Shown piece after piece: positions 10,394 to 23,261 of a stretch of 64,000 bases of DNA (positions are counted from its first letter, which is position 1; every line of letters begins with the position of its first letter). The stretch comes from Cellulomonas hominis (GTDB lineage: Bacteria; Actinomycetota; Actinomycetes; Actinomycetales; Cellulomonadaceae). The stretch spans positions 434,001 through 498,000 of the forward strand of contig NZ_JACHDN010000001.1 of assembly GCF_014201095.1 (NCBI RefSeq), in the 5' to 3' direction. A program made the position numbers and the translations under genes. The notes under the pieces are model-generated. The model was not told the origin of the DNA. It was given only the letters and a program-made list of their open reading frames with translations, and did not search any database.

Positions 10394-11164
10394 ATGACCC
10401 AGCAGACCGAGGAGCGGTGGACCACCGCCGAGGTGGCGCGCCTGTCCGGCGTCACGTCGCGCACGCTGCGGCACTACGACGCGGTCGGCCTGCTGCGCCC
10501 CGTCGGCACCGCGCCGAACGGGCAGCGGGCGTACGGGCGGGACGAGCTGCTGCGGCTGCAGCAGGTGCTGGTCCTGCGCGAGCTGGGCGTCGGGCTCGGC
10601 ACCATCGCCGAGATGCTCGACGACCGGTCGGGCACCCCGCGCGCCGACCGGCTCCGCGAGCACCACGCGTGGCTCCTGGCGGAGCGGGACCGGTTCGACC
10701 GGCTCGCCCGCACGGTCGCCTCCACCATCGAGTCCCTGGAAGGGGGCACCACCATGCCGACCGAGCAGATGTACGAGGGCTTCGACCACCGCCGGTACGA
10801 GGCGGAGGCCCGCGAGCGCTGGGGTGACGGGGCCGTGGACCGCAGCAACCGCAGCTGGGAGCAGCTGTCCGACGACGAGCGGGCCGCGCACCAGCGCGAG
10901 GGCCGGGCCGTGAGCGAGGGCCTCGCGGCGCTGCTGGCGGCGGGCACGCCCGCGGACGACCCGGCCACCCGGGACCTCGTCGCGCGGCACCACGCCTGGG
11001 TCGCGCTGTTCTGGACCCCGGACCCGGCGGCGTACCGCGGGCTCGGCTCGATGTACGTCGACGACGCCCGGTTCACCGCGACCTACGACGCGGTCGCACC
11101 GGGGCTCGCGGCCTACCTGCGCGACGCGATCCACGCGCACGCCGACGACGTCGCCGCCGGCTGA
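10394..11164 (+). CDS. MerR-family regulator with TipAS drug-sensing domain
   Basis: 256 residues. The N-terminal winged helix (WTTAEVARLSGVTSRTLRHYDAVGLL, about 9-34, then the wing RAYGRDEL) is MerR; a coiled-coil dimerisation helix follows (about 85-115). The C-terminal 136 residues (MYEGFDHRRYEAEARERWG to the end) match the TipAS antibiotic-recognition domain, which in Streptomyces binds thiopeptides. ATG 10394 is preceded by GGGAGA. A second in-frame ATG at 10754 is preceded by GGAAGGGGGC and falls exactly at the TipAS boundary, so a short TipAS-only product is likely, as known for TipAL/TipAS. GTG codons at 10346 and 10349 are alternative, less likely starts. Confidence 0.85.
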   Translation: MTQQTEERWTTAEVARLSGVTSRTLRHYDAVGLLRPVGTAPNGQRAYGRDELLRLQQVLVLRELGVGLGTIAEMLDDRSGTPRADRLREHHAWLLAERDRFDRLARTVASTIESLEGGTTMPTEQMYEGFDHRRYEAEARERWGDGAVDRSNRSWEQLSDDERAAHQREGRAVSEGLAALLAAGTPADDPATRDLVARHHAWVALFWTPDPAAYRGLGSMYVDDARFTATYDAVAPGLAAYLRDAIHAHADDVAAG

Positions 11165-11170
11165 CAGGTC

Positions 11171-11184
11171 GGGACCATCGGCCC
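11171..11184. promoter_or_regulatory. DevR/DosR-like box GGGACCATCGGCCC
   Basis: Matches the GGGAC-N4-G(T/G/A)CCC core of NarL-type DevR/DosR sites. It lies seven bases after the MerR stop and about 260 bases upstream of the photolyase. A degenerate copy, GGCACCATCGGCTC, occurs at 11328-11341 within a hairpin. Weak evidence by itself, but better matches occur at the two DoxX genes. Confidence 0.35.
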
Positions 11185-11321
11185 ATCCGCAGGAGGCCCG
11201 CGCGCGGCACGCTGGTCCCGTGTCGGACCACCGGCCGTCTCTCCCCCGGGACGGTCACCGGGCCATCAGCCCGCGGTCCAGCTGGTCACCTGGTGACGAC
11301 GACCCGTCCCAGGTACCCCCA

Positions 11322-11366
11322 GTCGAGGCACCATCGGCTCATCGCCCGGGCCGGTGGTGCCTCGAC
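11322..11366. terminator. 16-bp stem-loop between the MerR gene and the photolyase
   Basis: GTCGAGGCACCATCGG (11322-11337) pairs with CCGGTGGTGCCTCGAC (11351-11366) with a single G-U pair and a 13-base loop. No T run follows. It may end the MerR transcript or shape the photolyase leader; the rest of the 11165-11443 gap shows nothing convincing. Confidence 0.4.
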
Positions 11367-11443
11367 GTCTGTCTGGACCCGGCGCGGGCACCGGACCGCG
11401 CCGCCCGCTCGCGGGCCCCGGCCGGCCTGGCTACCGTCGCGGG

Positions 11444-12805
11444 GTGACCGCGATCCACTGGTTCCGCCGCGACCTGCGGCTCGGGGACAACCCGGCCCTG
11501 CACGCGGCCGCGGACGCCGGCGACGTGGTCGCGCTCTACGTGCTCGACCCGCGGCTGTGGGACCGCGCCGGAGCCCCGCGGCGGGCGTACCTGGTGCGCA
11601 GCCTCGCCGCGCTCGACGCGCAGACCGGCGGCCGGCTGCTGGTCCGGCGCGGCGACCCGCGGACGGTGCTTCCCGCCGTCGCCCGGGAGACCGGCGCCAC
11701 GGCCGTGCACGCCGCCGCCTCCTTCGAGCCGTTCGGCCGGCGCCGGGACGACGCGGTCGAGGCCGCGCTGGCCGACGCCGGCGTGCCGCTGGTGCGCACC
11801 GGCTCGCCCTACGCCGTCGCCCCGGGTCGCGTGCGCAACGGCTCGGGCGACGGGTACAAGGTGTTCACGCCGTTCCACCGCGCGTGGCGGGACCACGGAT
11901 GGCGGGCGCCCGCCCCCGACGCCGAGGCGACGGCCCGCCGCGTCACGTTCACGGACGCCCGCCGCTCCGACCCCCTGCCCGACGCCCCGGTGCCCGAGGG
12001 GCTGACCCTGCCCGAGGCCGGCGAGGAGGCCGCCCTCGACCGGTGGGCGGAGGCCCTCGAGGACGCGATCGGCCGCTACGACGACGAGCGCGACCGCCCC
12101 GACCTGGACAGCACGTCGCGGCTGTCCGTCCCGCTCAAGTGGGGCGAGATCCACCCGCGCACCGTCCTCGCCGACCTCGCGCGCCGCCGCGGCCCGGGGG
12201 CGGAGGCGTTCCGCCGGCAGATCGCGTGGCGGGAGTTCCACGCCGACGTGCTGCTCCACTCGCCCCGCGGCGCGCACGAGTCACTGACGCCCGTGCTGCC
12301 CGAGGACTCGTGGGCGACCGGCCGCGACGAGGACGCGGCGCTCGACGCCTGGGCCGCGGGCCGCACCGGGTTCCCGCTGGTCGACGCGGGGATGCGGCAG
12401 CTGCGCGGCGAGGGCTGGATGCACAACCGGGTGCGCATGGTCGTCGCGTCGTTCCTCGTCAAGGACCTGCACGTGCGCTGGCAGCGCGGCGCCGACCACT
12501 TCCTCGCCTGGCTGGTCGACGGCGACCTGCCGCAGAACCAGATGAACTGGCAGTGGGTCGCGGGCACCGGGCGGGACGCCGCGCCGTACTTCCGGGTGTT
12601 CAACCCCGTCACCCAGGGCCTGACGTCCGACCCCGACGGCACGTACGTGCGCCGGTGGGTGCCCGAGCTGCGCGGCGTGCCGGGCCGGGCCGTGCACGAG
12701 CCGTGGAAGCTGCCGCGGTCGGCCGCGCCCGACTACCCCGGGCGGATCGTCGACCACGCCGCCGAGCGGGAGGCGACGCTCGCCGCGTACGCCGCGGGTC
12801 GCTGA
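11444..12805 (+). CDS. phr: Deoxyribodipyrimidine photolyase
   Basis: Light-driven repair of cyclobutane pyrimidine dimers using FADH-. 453 residues, normal for class I enzymes. The N-terminal Rossmann domain starts IHWFRRDLRLGDNPAL; the C-terminal FAD domain has the hallmark stretch WRRF-like WREFHADVL, RNRVRM-like MHNRVRMVVASFLVKDL, and DGDLPQNQMNWQWVAGTG followed by PYFRVFNP. I place the start at GTG 11444, six bases after TACCGT and immediately before TAIHWFRRD; the longer frame to 11354 is Pro/Arg-rich and unlike the family. A cryptochrome function is not excluded, but the NQMNWQW motif fits CPD repair. Confidence 0.93.
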   Translation: MTAIHWFRRDLRLGDNPALHAAADAGDVVALYVLDPRLWDRAGAPRRAYLVRSLAALDAQTGGRLLVRRGDPRTVLPAVARETGATAVHAAASFEPFGRRRDDAVEAALADAGVPLVRTGSPYAVAPGRVRNGSGDGYKVFTPFHRAWRDHGWRAPAPDAEATARRVTFTDARRSDPLPDAPVPEGLTLPEAGEEAALDRWAEALEDAIGRYDDERDRPDLDSTSRLSVPLKWGEIHPRTVLADLARRRGPGAEAFRRQIAWREFHADVLLHSPRGAHESLTPVLPEDSWATGRDEDAALDAWAAGRTGFPLVDAGMRQLRGEGWMHNRVRMVVASFLVKDLHVRWQRGADHFLAWLVDGDLPQNQMNWQWVAGTGRDAAPYFRVFNPVTQGLTSDPDGTYVRRWVPELRGVPGRAVHEPWKLPRSAAPDYPGRIVDHAAEREATLAAYAAGR

Positions 12806-12817
12806 CGGCATCGATCT

Positions 12818-12903
12818 GGGACGTGGGTCCCGGGTGGGGCACCGACAGCCACCCGAACGGCGCAGTCCGGACCGTCGCGAGAGCCGGTCGGGACCTTCGA
12901 CCT
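12818..12903 (+). promoter_or_regulatory. Promoter module of DoxX gene 1 with two DevR/DosR-like boxes
   Basis: GGGAC-GTGG-GTCCC (12818-12831, perfect 5-bp arms) and GGGAC-CTTC-GACCT (12890-12903) lie 72 bases apart; the nearer one is 88 bases from the ATG. A block GAGATTGAGAACGTCGTCAC begins 38 bases after the second box and recurs at DoxX gene 2. The boxes fit the palindromic core bound by DevR/DosR-type hypoxia/NO response regulators; binding is inferred. Confidence 0.5.
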
Positions 12904-12977
12904 GTGCAGACCCCCGGTCGGGCGCGCGAGATTGAGAACGTCGTCACAAAGACGTGAACACGATCGGGAGACCTCTC

Positions 12978-13541
12978 ATGACCGCGACCGCGACACCCCG
13001 CTCCACCGTTCCTGCTCCCCTGCCCGTGCAGGAGGACCTCGTCACGTCGGTGAACGCGCGCCGGGCGCTCGCCGTGACCCGCCTGGCCACCGGCTTCATC
13101 TTCCTCTGGGCGTTCCTCGACAAGACGTTCGGCCTCGGCTACGCCACGCCCTCCGAGCGGGCCTGGATCAACGGGGGCACCCCGAGCCAGGGCTTCCTCA
13201 ACGGCGACGCCGTCGTCGGGCCGTTCAAGGGCTTCTTCCAGGGCATCGCCAGCCCCGCCACCGACGTCCTGTTCATGCTCGGCATGCTCGGCGTCGGCCT
13301 CGCCGTCATGCTCGGCATCGGCCTGCGGGTCGCGGCGTGGTCCGGCTCGATCATCATGGTCATGATGTGGATGGCCGAGTGGCCGCTCGTCGAGGGCTCC
13401 ACGAACCCGCTGGTGGACTACCACATCGTCTACGCGCTGGTCCTCGTGGTGAGCGCCGTCTGCCTGGCCGGCGACACGTGGGGCCTCGGCAGGTGGTGGC
13501 GCGAGCTGCCCCTGGTCCGGCAGCAGCGCTGGCTGCGCTGA
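12978..13541 (+). CDS. DoxX-like membrane protein, copy 1
   Basis: 187-residue integral membrane protein with four hydrophobic segments: about 35-55 (LATGFIFLWAFLDKTFGLG), 85-105 (VLFMLGMLGVGLAVMLGIG), 108-128 (AAWSGSIIMVMMWMAEWPL) and 142-165 (YHIVYALVLVVSAVCLAGDTWGLG). It fits the DoxX/SURF4 four-helix fold; members take part in quinone-linked redox and oxidative-stress functions, but none is proved here. ATG 12978 has GGGAG eight bases upstream; an upstream GTG (12954) is a less good start. The paralogue with its own promoter follows. Confidence 0.75.
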   Translation: MTATATPRSTVPAPLPVQEDLVTSVNARRALAVTRLATGFIFLWAFLDKTFGLGYATPSERAWINGGTPSQGFLNGDAVVGPFKGFFQGIASPATDVLFMLGMLGVGLAVMLGIGLRVAAWSGSIIMVMMWMAEWPLVEGSTNPLVDYHIVYALVLVVSAVCLAGDTWGLGRWWRELPLVRQQRWLR

Positions 13542-13577
13542 CCGCACGCCGCGCGCGCCCGCCCGGGGCGCACGCAC

Positions 13578-13614
13578 GAGGCGCCCGTCCCCGGTCCCCG
13601 GGGGCGGGCGCCTC
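13578..13614 (+). terminator. Hairpin after DoxX gene 1
   Basis: GAGGCGCCCG (13578-13587) pairs with CGGGCGCCTC (13605-13614). No T run, as is common in high-GC actinobacteria. A near-identical stem follows DoxX gene 2, so the terminator seems to have been duplicated with the gene. Confidence 0.6.
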
Positions 13615-13696
13615 GCCGCGTGGGCCCTGGGTCCCGCACCCGTCCCCCCGGCCCTCGCGAACCGGCCAGCGCCCGGCTCGCGGCCCCGCGCAACGG

Positions 13697-13783
13697 GGGA
13701 CCTCCGTCCTATTCGCGCGGCTCGAATCGGGGCAATCCGGGCAGGTCAGGCCGGGCATCTGACGCATCTGGGACTTTGGACCC
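13697..13783 (+). promoter_or_regulatory. Promoter module of DoxX gene 2 with two DevR/DosR-like boxes
   Basis: GGGAC-CTCC-GTCCT (13697-13710) and GGGAC-TTTG-GACCC (13770-13783) are 73 bases apart; the nearer one is 86 bases from the ATG. Spacing and order match the module of gene 1, and GAGATTGGGAAAGTCATCAC follows 37 bases after the second box. Confidence 0.5.
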
Positions 13784-13855
13784 CGGCGTCGGCCCGCGCG
13801 GCGAGGGAGATTGGGAAAGTCATCACAAGGGCGAACACGAACGGACGTAGAGACG

Positions 13856-14425
13856 ATGGCCACGATCACCCCCACCCGGACCCGCACCGCGGCGACCACC
13901 GAGCAGCGCACCCAGGACGACGTCGTCACGTCGGTCCGCGCGCGCCGGGCGCTCGCCGGCCTGCGCCTCGCGACCGGCTTCGTCTTCCTCTGGGCCTTCC
14001 TCGACAAGACCTTCGGGCTCGGCTACTCGACCCCGTCGGAGAACGCCTGGATCAACGGCGGTGCCCCGAGCCAGGGCTTCCTCAACAGCCCCGCCGTCAT
14101 CGGCCCGTTCCAGGGCTTCTTCCAGGGCATCGCGAGCCCGGCCACCGACGTGCTGTTCATGCTCGGCATGCTGGGCGTCGGCCTGGCGGTCGTGCTCGGC
14201 ATCGGCACCCGGGTCGCCTCGGTCGCCGGCACCGTCATCATGCTGATGATGTGGGTCGCCGAGTGGCCGATGCAGGCCGGCTCGAGCAACCCGGTCGTCG
14301 ACTACCACATCGTGTACGCGCTGGCGCTGGTCGTCTTCGCGCTGACCGCGGCGGGCGACACCTGGGGCCTCGGCCGCTGGTGGAAGAGCCTGCCGGTCGT
14401 CGACAAGAACCGCTGGCTGGTCTGA
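13856..14425 (+). CDS. DoxX-like membrane protein, copy 2
   Basis: 189-residue paralogue of the preceding gene. The segments FLWAFLDKTFGLGY, WINGG-PSQGFLN, GFFQGIASPATDVLFMLGML and VDYHIVYAL are shared almost word for word; the first 25 residues and the C-terminal tail (LPVVDKNRWLV) diverge. Four membrane segments at the same places. No Cys or His ligand motif is conserved, so a redox role would need a partner. The start ATG 13856 follows a weak GTAGAGAC site. The two copies may be isoforms expressed under the same signal. Confidence 0.75.
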   Translation: MATITPTRTRTAATTEQRTQDDVVTSVRARRALAGLRLATGFVFLWAFLDKTFGLGYSTPSENAWINGGAPSQGFLNSPAVIGPFQGFFQGIASPATDVLFMLGMLGVGLAVVLGIGTRVASVAGTVIMLMMWVAEWPMQAGSSNPVVDYHIVYALALVVFALTAAGDTWGLGRWWKSLPVVDKNRWLV

Positions 14426-14437
14426 GCCACCGAGACC

Positions 14438-14478
14438 CGAGGCGCCGGTCCCCACCCTCCGGGGGGGCCGGCGCCTCG
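14438..14478. terminator. Bidirectional terminator between DoxX gene 2 and GNAT gene
   Basis: CGAGGCGCCGG (14438-14448) pairs with CCGGCGCCTCG (14468-14478), a perfect 11-bp stem between two convergent genes. Confidence 0.65.
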
Positions 14479-14536
14479 TGCTGTGCCCGGGCGGCGGGGC
14501 CGCGGGGCCGCCGGGCCGCGGGGCCGGAGCCGCGGG

Positions 14537-15082
14537 TCAGGCGGCGCTGAGCGCCCGGTACTCGTCCTCCAGCAGCGCCATGAGGATCGCGTCGCACCAG
14601 CCGTCGCCGTCGCGGTAGGCGTCCCGCAACCGCCCCTCGACCCGGAACCCGATGTTCTCGTAGAGGGAGTACGCGCGGGCGTTGATGCTCAGCACGTCCA
14701 GGCCGACCCGGTGCAGGCCGATGCCGTCGAACGCGAGGCCGAGGACGAGCTCGATCGCCTCCGTCCCGTACCCCCGCCCCCGGTAGGCGGGCCGCATGAC
14801 GAGCCGGAGGTTCGCCGACCCGACGACCTCGTCGATGTCGTTCAGCACGATCTCGCCCAGGTACTCGTCCGAGCCGTTCGCCGTGATGGCGAGGTCGATC
14901 CGGCCCGGCAGGTCCGAGACGGTCGCGCACCACGCGTCGATCTGCGCGCGCGTGAACTGCGTCGTGGTGCCCGTGGTCCGCATGCCCTCGGGGTCGCTGA
15001 CCATGTCCCACATCGCCGGGGCGTCCTCCGCCCGGATGGGGCGCAGGTGGATCATCTCGCCCTCGAGCGTGGGCTTCTCCAT
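14537..15082 (-). CDS. GNAT-family N-acetyltransferase (RimJ/RimL type)
   Basis: Transfers an acetyl group from acetyl-CoA to an amine; 181 residues. The protein begins IHLRPIRAEDAPAMW, shows the acetyl-CoA loop YRGRGYGTEAI (about 100-110) and ends with the SLYENIGFRVEGRLRDAY strand-helix pattern that is typical of the Acetyltransf_3 (RimJ/RimL/SpeG) branch. Start ATG 15082 is preceded by GGGAGG at a good distance, with TAGGCT further upstream as a possible -10. Substrate unknown: ribosomal protein, aminoglycoside or polyamine are all possible within this branch. Confidence 0.82.
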   Translation of the reverse strand: MEKPTLEGEMIHLRPIRAEDAPAMWDMVSDPEGMRTTGTTTQFTRAQIDAWCATVSDLPGRIDLAITANGSDEYLGEIVLNDIDEVVGSANLRLVMRPAYRGRGYGTEAIELVLGLAFDGIGLHRVGLDVLSINARAYSLYENIGFRVEGRLRDAYRDGDGWCDAILMALLEDEYRALSAA

Positions 15083-15181
15083 GGGGACCTCCCGTCGTCC
15101 TCCCGCGAGCCTAGGGACTGCGGGTCACCAGCATGTTTCGCCGCGCGGGCGGGCGCGTGACGGCCGGCGGGCGCGGGCGTG

Positions 15182-15220
15182 CGACGGCGGCGCGGGCCGC
15201 CCGGGTCCGCGCCGCCGTCG
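15182..15220 (-). terminator. Terminator of the gatCAB operon
   Basis: CGACGGCGGCGCGG (15182-15195) pairs with CCGCGCCGCCGTCG (15207-15220), a 14-bp perfect stem starting nine bases after the gatB stop codon on the minus strand. Confidence 0.65.
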
Positions 15221-15228
15221 TCGTCGCG

Positions 15229-16740
15229 TCAGGCCTGGGCGACGCGCTCCAGCACGAGCTCGCGCACCCGGCCGGCGTCGGCCTGCCCGCGGGTGGCCTT
15301 CATGACCGCGCCGATGATCGCGCCCACGGGACCGAGGTTCCCGGAGCGGATCTTCTCCGCGATGTCCGGCTGCGCGGCGAGCGCCGCGTCGATGGCCTCG
15401 AGCAGCGGGCCGTCGTCCGAGACGACCTCGAGCCCGCGCGCGACGACGACCGCCTCCGGGTCGCCCTCCCCCGCGAGCACGCCCTCGAGCACCTGCCGGG
15501 CGAGCTTGTCGTTGATCCGCCCCGAGTCGACCAGCTGCTGCAGCTGACCGATCTGCGCGGGCGTGATCGGCAGCTCGCCGAGGTCGACCTCCTGCGTCTT
15601 GGCGGTGCGGGCGAGCTCGCCCATCCACCACTTGCGCGCGGCGGCCGGGCTGGCACCGGCCGCGACGGTGGCCTCGATCAGCTCGACCGCCCCGGCGTTC
15701 ACGACGTCGCGCATCTCGGCGTCGGCGTAGCCCCACTCGCCCTGCAGGCGGCGGCGCCGCGCGGCCGGGAGCTCGGGCAGGGTCGCGCGGATCTCCTCGA
15801 CCCACGCGCGGTCCGGCGCGATCGGGACCAGGTCGGGCTCCGGGAAGTACCGGTAGTCCTCGGCGTCGGACTTCACGCGGCCCGAGGTGGTGACACCGGT
15901 GTCCTCGTGGAAGTGCCGGGTCTCCTGGACCACCGTGCCCGCGGCGTCGAGCACCGCGGCCTGCCGGCTGATCTCGTAGCGGACGGCGCGCTCGACGGAC
16001 CGGAACGAGTTGACGTTCTTGGTCTCGGTGCGGGTGCCGAGCGGCGAGGTCGGCGTCGGGCGCAGCGACACGTTGACGTCGGCGCGCACGTTGCCGCGCT
16101 CCATGCGGGCCTCCGAGACGCCGAGCGCCCGGAAGATGTCCCGCAGGGTCTGCACGTACGCCCGGGCGACCTCGGGGGCGCGCTCGCCGGCGCCCGTGAT
16201 CGGCCGGGTGACGATCTCCACCAGCGGGATGCCCGCGCGGTTGTAGTCGACCAGCGAGTACTCCGCGCCGTGGATGCGGCCGGTGGCGCCGCCGACGTGC
16301 GTGTTCTTGCCGGCGTCCTCCTCCATGTGCGCGCGCTCGATCTCGACGCGGAACACGGTGCCGTCCTCGAGCTCGACGTCGAGGTACCCGTCGTGCGCGA
16401 TGGGCTCGTCGTACTGCGAGGTCTGGAAGTTCTTCGGGACGTCCGGGTAGAAGTAGTTCTTCCGGGCGAACCGGCAGGACTCCGCGATCTCGCAGTTCAG
16501 GGCGAGGCCGATCCGGATCGCGTACTCCACCGCGGTGCCGTTCACCGCGGGCAGCGCCCCCGGCAGGCCCAGGGACACCGGGGTGACCGCGGTGTTCGGG
16601 TCGTCGCCGAACGTCTGCGGCGCCGCGTCGAACATCTTGGTGCGGGTGCCGAGCTCGACGTGCACCTCGATGCCGATCACCGGGTCGAAGCGGGACACGG
16701 CCTCGTCGTAGTCGACCAGGTCGACGGTCTGGGTGCTCAC
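15229..16740 (-). CDS. gatB: Aspartyl/glutamyl-tRNA amidotransferase subunit B
   Basis: Kinase/transamidation subunit of the GatCAB complex, which turns mischarged Glu-tRNA-Gln (and Asp-tRNA-Asn) into the correct amides. 503 residues. The signature [16 protein letters not shown] begins near residue 16, followed by [41 protein letters not shown] and [14 protein letters not shown] [11 protein letters not shown]; the C-terminal YqeY-like tail domain (about 360-503) is intact. GTG 16740 overlaps the gatA stop (GTGA), showing coupling. Its presence implies the organism lacks GlnRS or AsnRS. Confidence 0.97.
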   Translation of the reverse strand: MSTQTVDLVDYDEAVSRFDPVIGIEVHVELGTRTKMFDAAPQTFGDDPNTAVTPVSLGLPGALPAVNGTAVEYAIRIGLALNCEIAESCRFARKNYFYPDVPKNFQTSQYDEPIAHDGYLDVELEDGTVFRVEIERAHMEEDAGKNTHVGGATGRIHGAEYSLVDYNRAGIPLVEIVTRPITGAGERAPEVARAYVQTLRDIFRALGVSEARMERGNVRADVNVSLRPTPTSPLGTRTETKNVNSFRSVERAVRYEISRQAAVLDAAGTVVQETRHFHEDTGVTTSGRVKSDAEDYRYFPEPDLVPIAPDRAWVEEIRATLPELPAARRRRLQGEWGYADAEMRDVVNAGAVELIEATVAAGASPAAARKWWMGELARTAKTQEVDLGELPITPAQIGQLQQLVDSGRINDKLARQVLEGVLAGEGDPEAVVVARGLEVVSDDGPLLEAIDAALAAQPDIAEKIRSGNLGPVGAIIGAVMKATRGQADAGRVRELVLERVAQA

Positions 16741-18251
16741 TCGCCCACCTCCAGCTCGGGAGCCTTGGCCAGCAGCGGGCCGCCCCAGTTCGTCTCCAGC
16801 AGCGCCTCGAGCGCCGCGCCCACGCGGTACAGCCGGTCGTCCGCCTTGGCGGGGGCCAGCACCTGGAAGCCGACGGGCAGGCCGTCGTCCGACAGGCCGT
16901 TCGGCAGCGACAGGCCCGGCACGCCCGCGAGGTTCGCGGGGATGGTCGCGACGTCGTTGAGGTACATCGCCAGCGGGTCGTCCAGCTTCTCGCCCAGCTT
17001 GAACGCCGTGGTCGGCGCCGTCGGGGAGACGAGCACGTCGGCCTGCGCGAACGCGCTCGCGAAGTCGCGCTGGATCAGCGTGCGGACCTTCTGCGCGCTG
17101 CCGTAGTAGGCGTCGTAGTAGCCCGCCGACAGGGCGTACGTGCCGAGGATGATCCGGCGCTTGACCTCGTCGCCGAAGCCCGCGCCGCGGGTGGCGGCCA
17201 TGACGCGCTCGGCGGTCACCGGCCCCTCGCTCGGCTCGACCCGCAGGCCGAACCGCATGCCGTCGAACTTCGCCAGGTTGCTGGACGCCTCGCTCGGCAG
17301 GATCAGGTAGTACGCACCGAGGGCGTACTCGAAGTGCGGGCAGGAGACCTCGACGATCTCGGCGCCCGCGCCGCGCAGCAGCTCGAGCGACTCCTCGAAC
17401 CGCGCGAGCACGCCGGGCTGGTAGCCCTCGCCCTGCAGCTCGCGGACGACGCCGACGCGCACACCGGCCAGGTCGCCGGTCGCACCCTGCCGGGCGGCGG
17501 CCACCAGGCCGGGCAGCGGCTCGGGGATCGACGTCGAGTCGCGCGGGTCGTGCCCGCCGATGAGCTCGTGCAGCAGCGCCGAGTCCAGGACGGTCCGGGT
17601 GACGGGGCCCGCCTGGTCGAGCGACGAGGCCAGCGCGATGAGGCCGTACCGGGACACCGAGCCGTACGTCGGCTTCACGCCGACGGTGCCGGTGACCGCG
17701 GCGGGCTGCCGGATCGAGCCGCCGGTGTCGGTGCCGATGGCCAGCGGGGCCTCGTAGGCCGCGACCGCCGCGGCCGAGCCGCCACCGGAACCGCCGGGGA
17801 TCCGGTCGAGGTCCCACGGGTTGTGCGTGTTGCCGTACGCCGAGTGCTCGGTGCTCGACCCCATCGCGAACTCGTCCATGTTGGTCTTGCCGAGGATCGG
17901 CAGCCCGGCGGCCTTGATCCGCTCGACCAGCGTGGCGTCGTACGGGGGCACCCAGCCCTCGAGGATCTTCGAGCCGGCGGTCGTCGGCAGGCCCTTCGTG
18001 ACGACGACGTCCTTGACGGCGATCGGCACGCCCGCGAGCGGGTGCAGCTCGGCGCCGGCGGCGCGGCGGTCGTCGACCTCGCGCGCGGTGGCGAGGGCCT
18101 CGTCGGCGGAGACGTGCAGGTACGCGTGCACGGCGGGCTCGACGGCCGCCATGCGGTCCAGGTGGGCCTGCGTGGCCTCGACGCTGGACACCTCGCGCGC
18201 GGTCAGGCGCTCGGCCAGGTCGGCCGCGGAGAGCCGGGTCAGGTCGGTCAT
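16737..18251 (-). CDS. gatA: Aspartyl/glutamyl-tRNA amidotransferase subunit A
   Basis: Amidase subunit that releases ammonia from glutamine for the GatB reaction. 504 residues. The Ser-cisSer-Lys triad is visible as Lys80 (PIAVKDV), Ser155 ([10 protein letters not shown]) and Ser179 (DTGGSIRQP), with the Gly/Ser-rich amidase signature between them. It sits one base downstream of gatC and overlaps gatB by four bases, so all three subunits come from one operon. Confidence 0.97.
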   Translation of the reverse strand: MTDLTRLSAADLAERLTAREVSSVEATQAHLDRMAAVEPAVHAYLHVSADEALATAREVDDRRAAGAELHPLAGVPIAVKDVVVTKGLPTTAGSKILEGWVPPYDATLVERIKAAGLPILGKTNMDEFAMGSSTEHSAYGNTHNPWDLDRIPGGSGGGSAAAVAAYEAPLAIGTDTGGSIRQPAAVTGTVGVKPTYGSVSRYGLIALASSLDQAGPVTRTVLDSALLHELIGGHDPRDSTSIPEPLPGLVAAARQGATGDLAGVRVGVVRELQGEGYQPGVLARFEESLELLRGAGAEIVEVSCPHFEYALGAYYLILPSEASSNLAKFDGMRFGLRVEPSEGPVTAERVMAATRGAGFGDEVKRRIILGTYALSAGYYDAYYGSAQKVRTLIQRDFASAFAQADVLVSPTAPTTAFKLGEKLDDPLAMYLNDVATIPANLAGVPGLSLPNGLSDDGLPVGFQVLAPAKADDRLYRVGAALEALLETNWGGPLLAKAPELEVGE

Positions 18252-18252
18252 C

Positions 18253-18549
18253 TCACTCCTCCCCGAGGATCTGCGGGACGAGGAACTTGCCGTCCTCCGC
18301 CGCCGGGGCCCCGGCGAGGACGTCGGCCTGCGCGAGCGGCGCCTCCGGCACGTCGGGGCGGAACACGTTGGTCATCGGCAGCGGGTGGCTGGTGGCCGGC
18401 ACGTCGGGCGTGGCGACCTCGCTGACCCGGGCGACCGACTCGACGATCACGTCGAGCTCGCCGGCGAGGCGGTCGAGCTCCTCGGGGGTCAGGTCGATCC
18501 GCGCCAGGCCCGCGACGCGCGCGACCTCGTCACGAGAGAGGGAGGACAT
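18253..18549 (-). CDS. gatC: Aspartyl/glutamyl-tRNA amidotransferase subunit C
   Basis: Small stabilising subunit of GatCAB, 98 residues, normal length. Shows the family pattern [24 protein letters not shown] and, near the C-terminus, the [20 protein letters not shown] segment that wraps GatA and GatB. First gene of the operon; ATG 18549 is seven bases after TAGACT, with no Shine-Dalgarno, so probably the leaderless 5' end. Confidence 0.95.
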   Translation of the reverse strand: MSSLSRDEVARVAGLARIDLTPEELDRLAGELDVIVESVARVSEVATPDVPATSHPLPMTNVFRPDVPEAPLAQADVLAGAPAAEDGKFLVPQILGEE

Positions 18550-18616
18550 GCCCGCGAGTCTAGTCGCGGCGAGGGCCTCCCCTGCCGTCGTCCCCAGGCC
18601 GAGATCGCCGGCCGCG

Positions 18617-19030
18617 TCAGACCCGCGCGGCCGACACCAGGGCGAGCACCGCGTCCGCGTACGCGTCGGCCGGGTCGTCCGCCGCGAACGACCGCTCCGG
18701 CTGCCCGGGCAGCTCCGCGACGACCAGGTACGACCCGTCGAACGCGCGCGCCAGGCTGCGGAACGTCCCGCCCAGGAGCTCGCGCAGCTGGTCCTCGCGC
18801 GGCAGCCACACGGCGTCGTCCTGCGTGACGGAGTCGAGCGCCCACTCGGTGGTCCCGTTGAAGCCCAGGACCGTCCCGGTCGGGTAGGCGTGCGGCTCGA
18901 TCGTCATCTCGCTGATGGTGAAGACCTCGCCCACGAGGGCCGGCTGGCGCAGCGCGAACTGGTCGCCTGAGCGCGGCGACCACCGCAGCCCCGCGGCCTG
19001 GAGCAGCTCCGCCCGGTCGATCGAGATCAC
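18617..19030 (-). CDS. Conserved actinobacterial protein of unknown function
   Basis: 137 residues, acidic, with no membrane segment or signal. The opening ISIDRAELLQAAGLRWSPRSGDQFAL and the later ALDSVTQDDAVWLPREDQLRELLG and FAADDPADAYADAVLAL match a small family found in many actinobacteria beside housekeeping genes; it is sometimes mislabelled pilus assembly CpaE, which it does not resemble (no ATPase motif). GTG 19030 lies six bases after CATACT, so leaderless. Function unknown. Confidence 0.65.
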   Translation of the reverse strand: MISIDRAELLQAAGLRWSPRSGDQFALRQPALVGEVFTISEMTIEPHAYPTGTVLGFNGTTEWALDSVTQDDAVWLPREDQLRELLGGTFRSLARAFDGSYLVVAELPGQPERSFAADDPADAYADAVLALVSAARV

Positions 19031-19078
19031 CGGACAAGTATGGTCCGGGCCGCTCGCGCGCGCCCGGCGACGCGGGCG

Positions 19079-23168
<4,090 letters not shown>

Positions 23169-23261
23169 GGCTCCTCCTCCGCTCCGCGTCGCGAGGGGTC
23201 CGGGACGGTGCCCCTCGGGTGGGAACCACCTTGGGCGGGGGCACTGACACGGGAGGCAGGG

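Noticed and set aside
11220..11447. Possible small gene in the gap before the photolyase
   Set aside because: No ribosome site or -10 at its start, Pro/Arg-rich product, and it overlaps a strong stem-loop.
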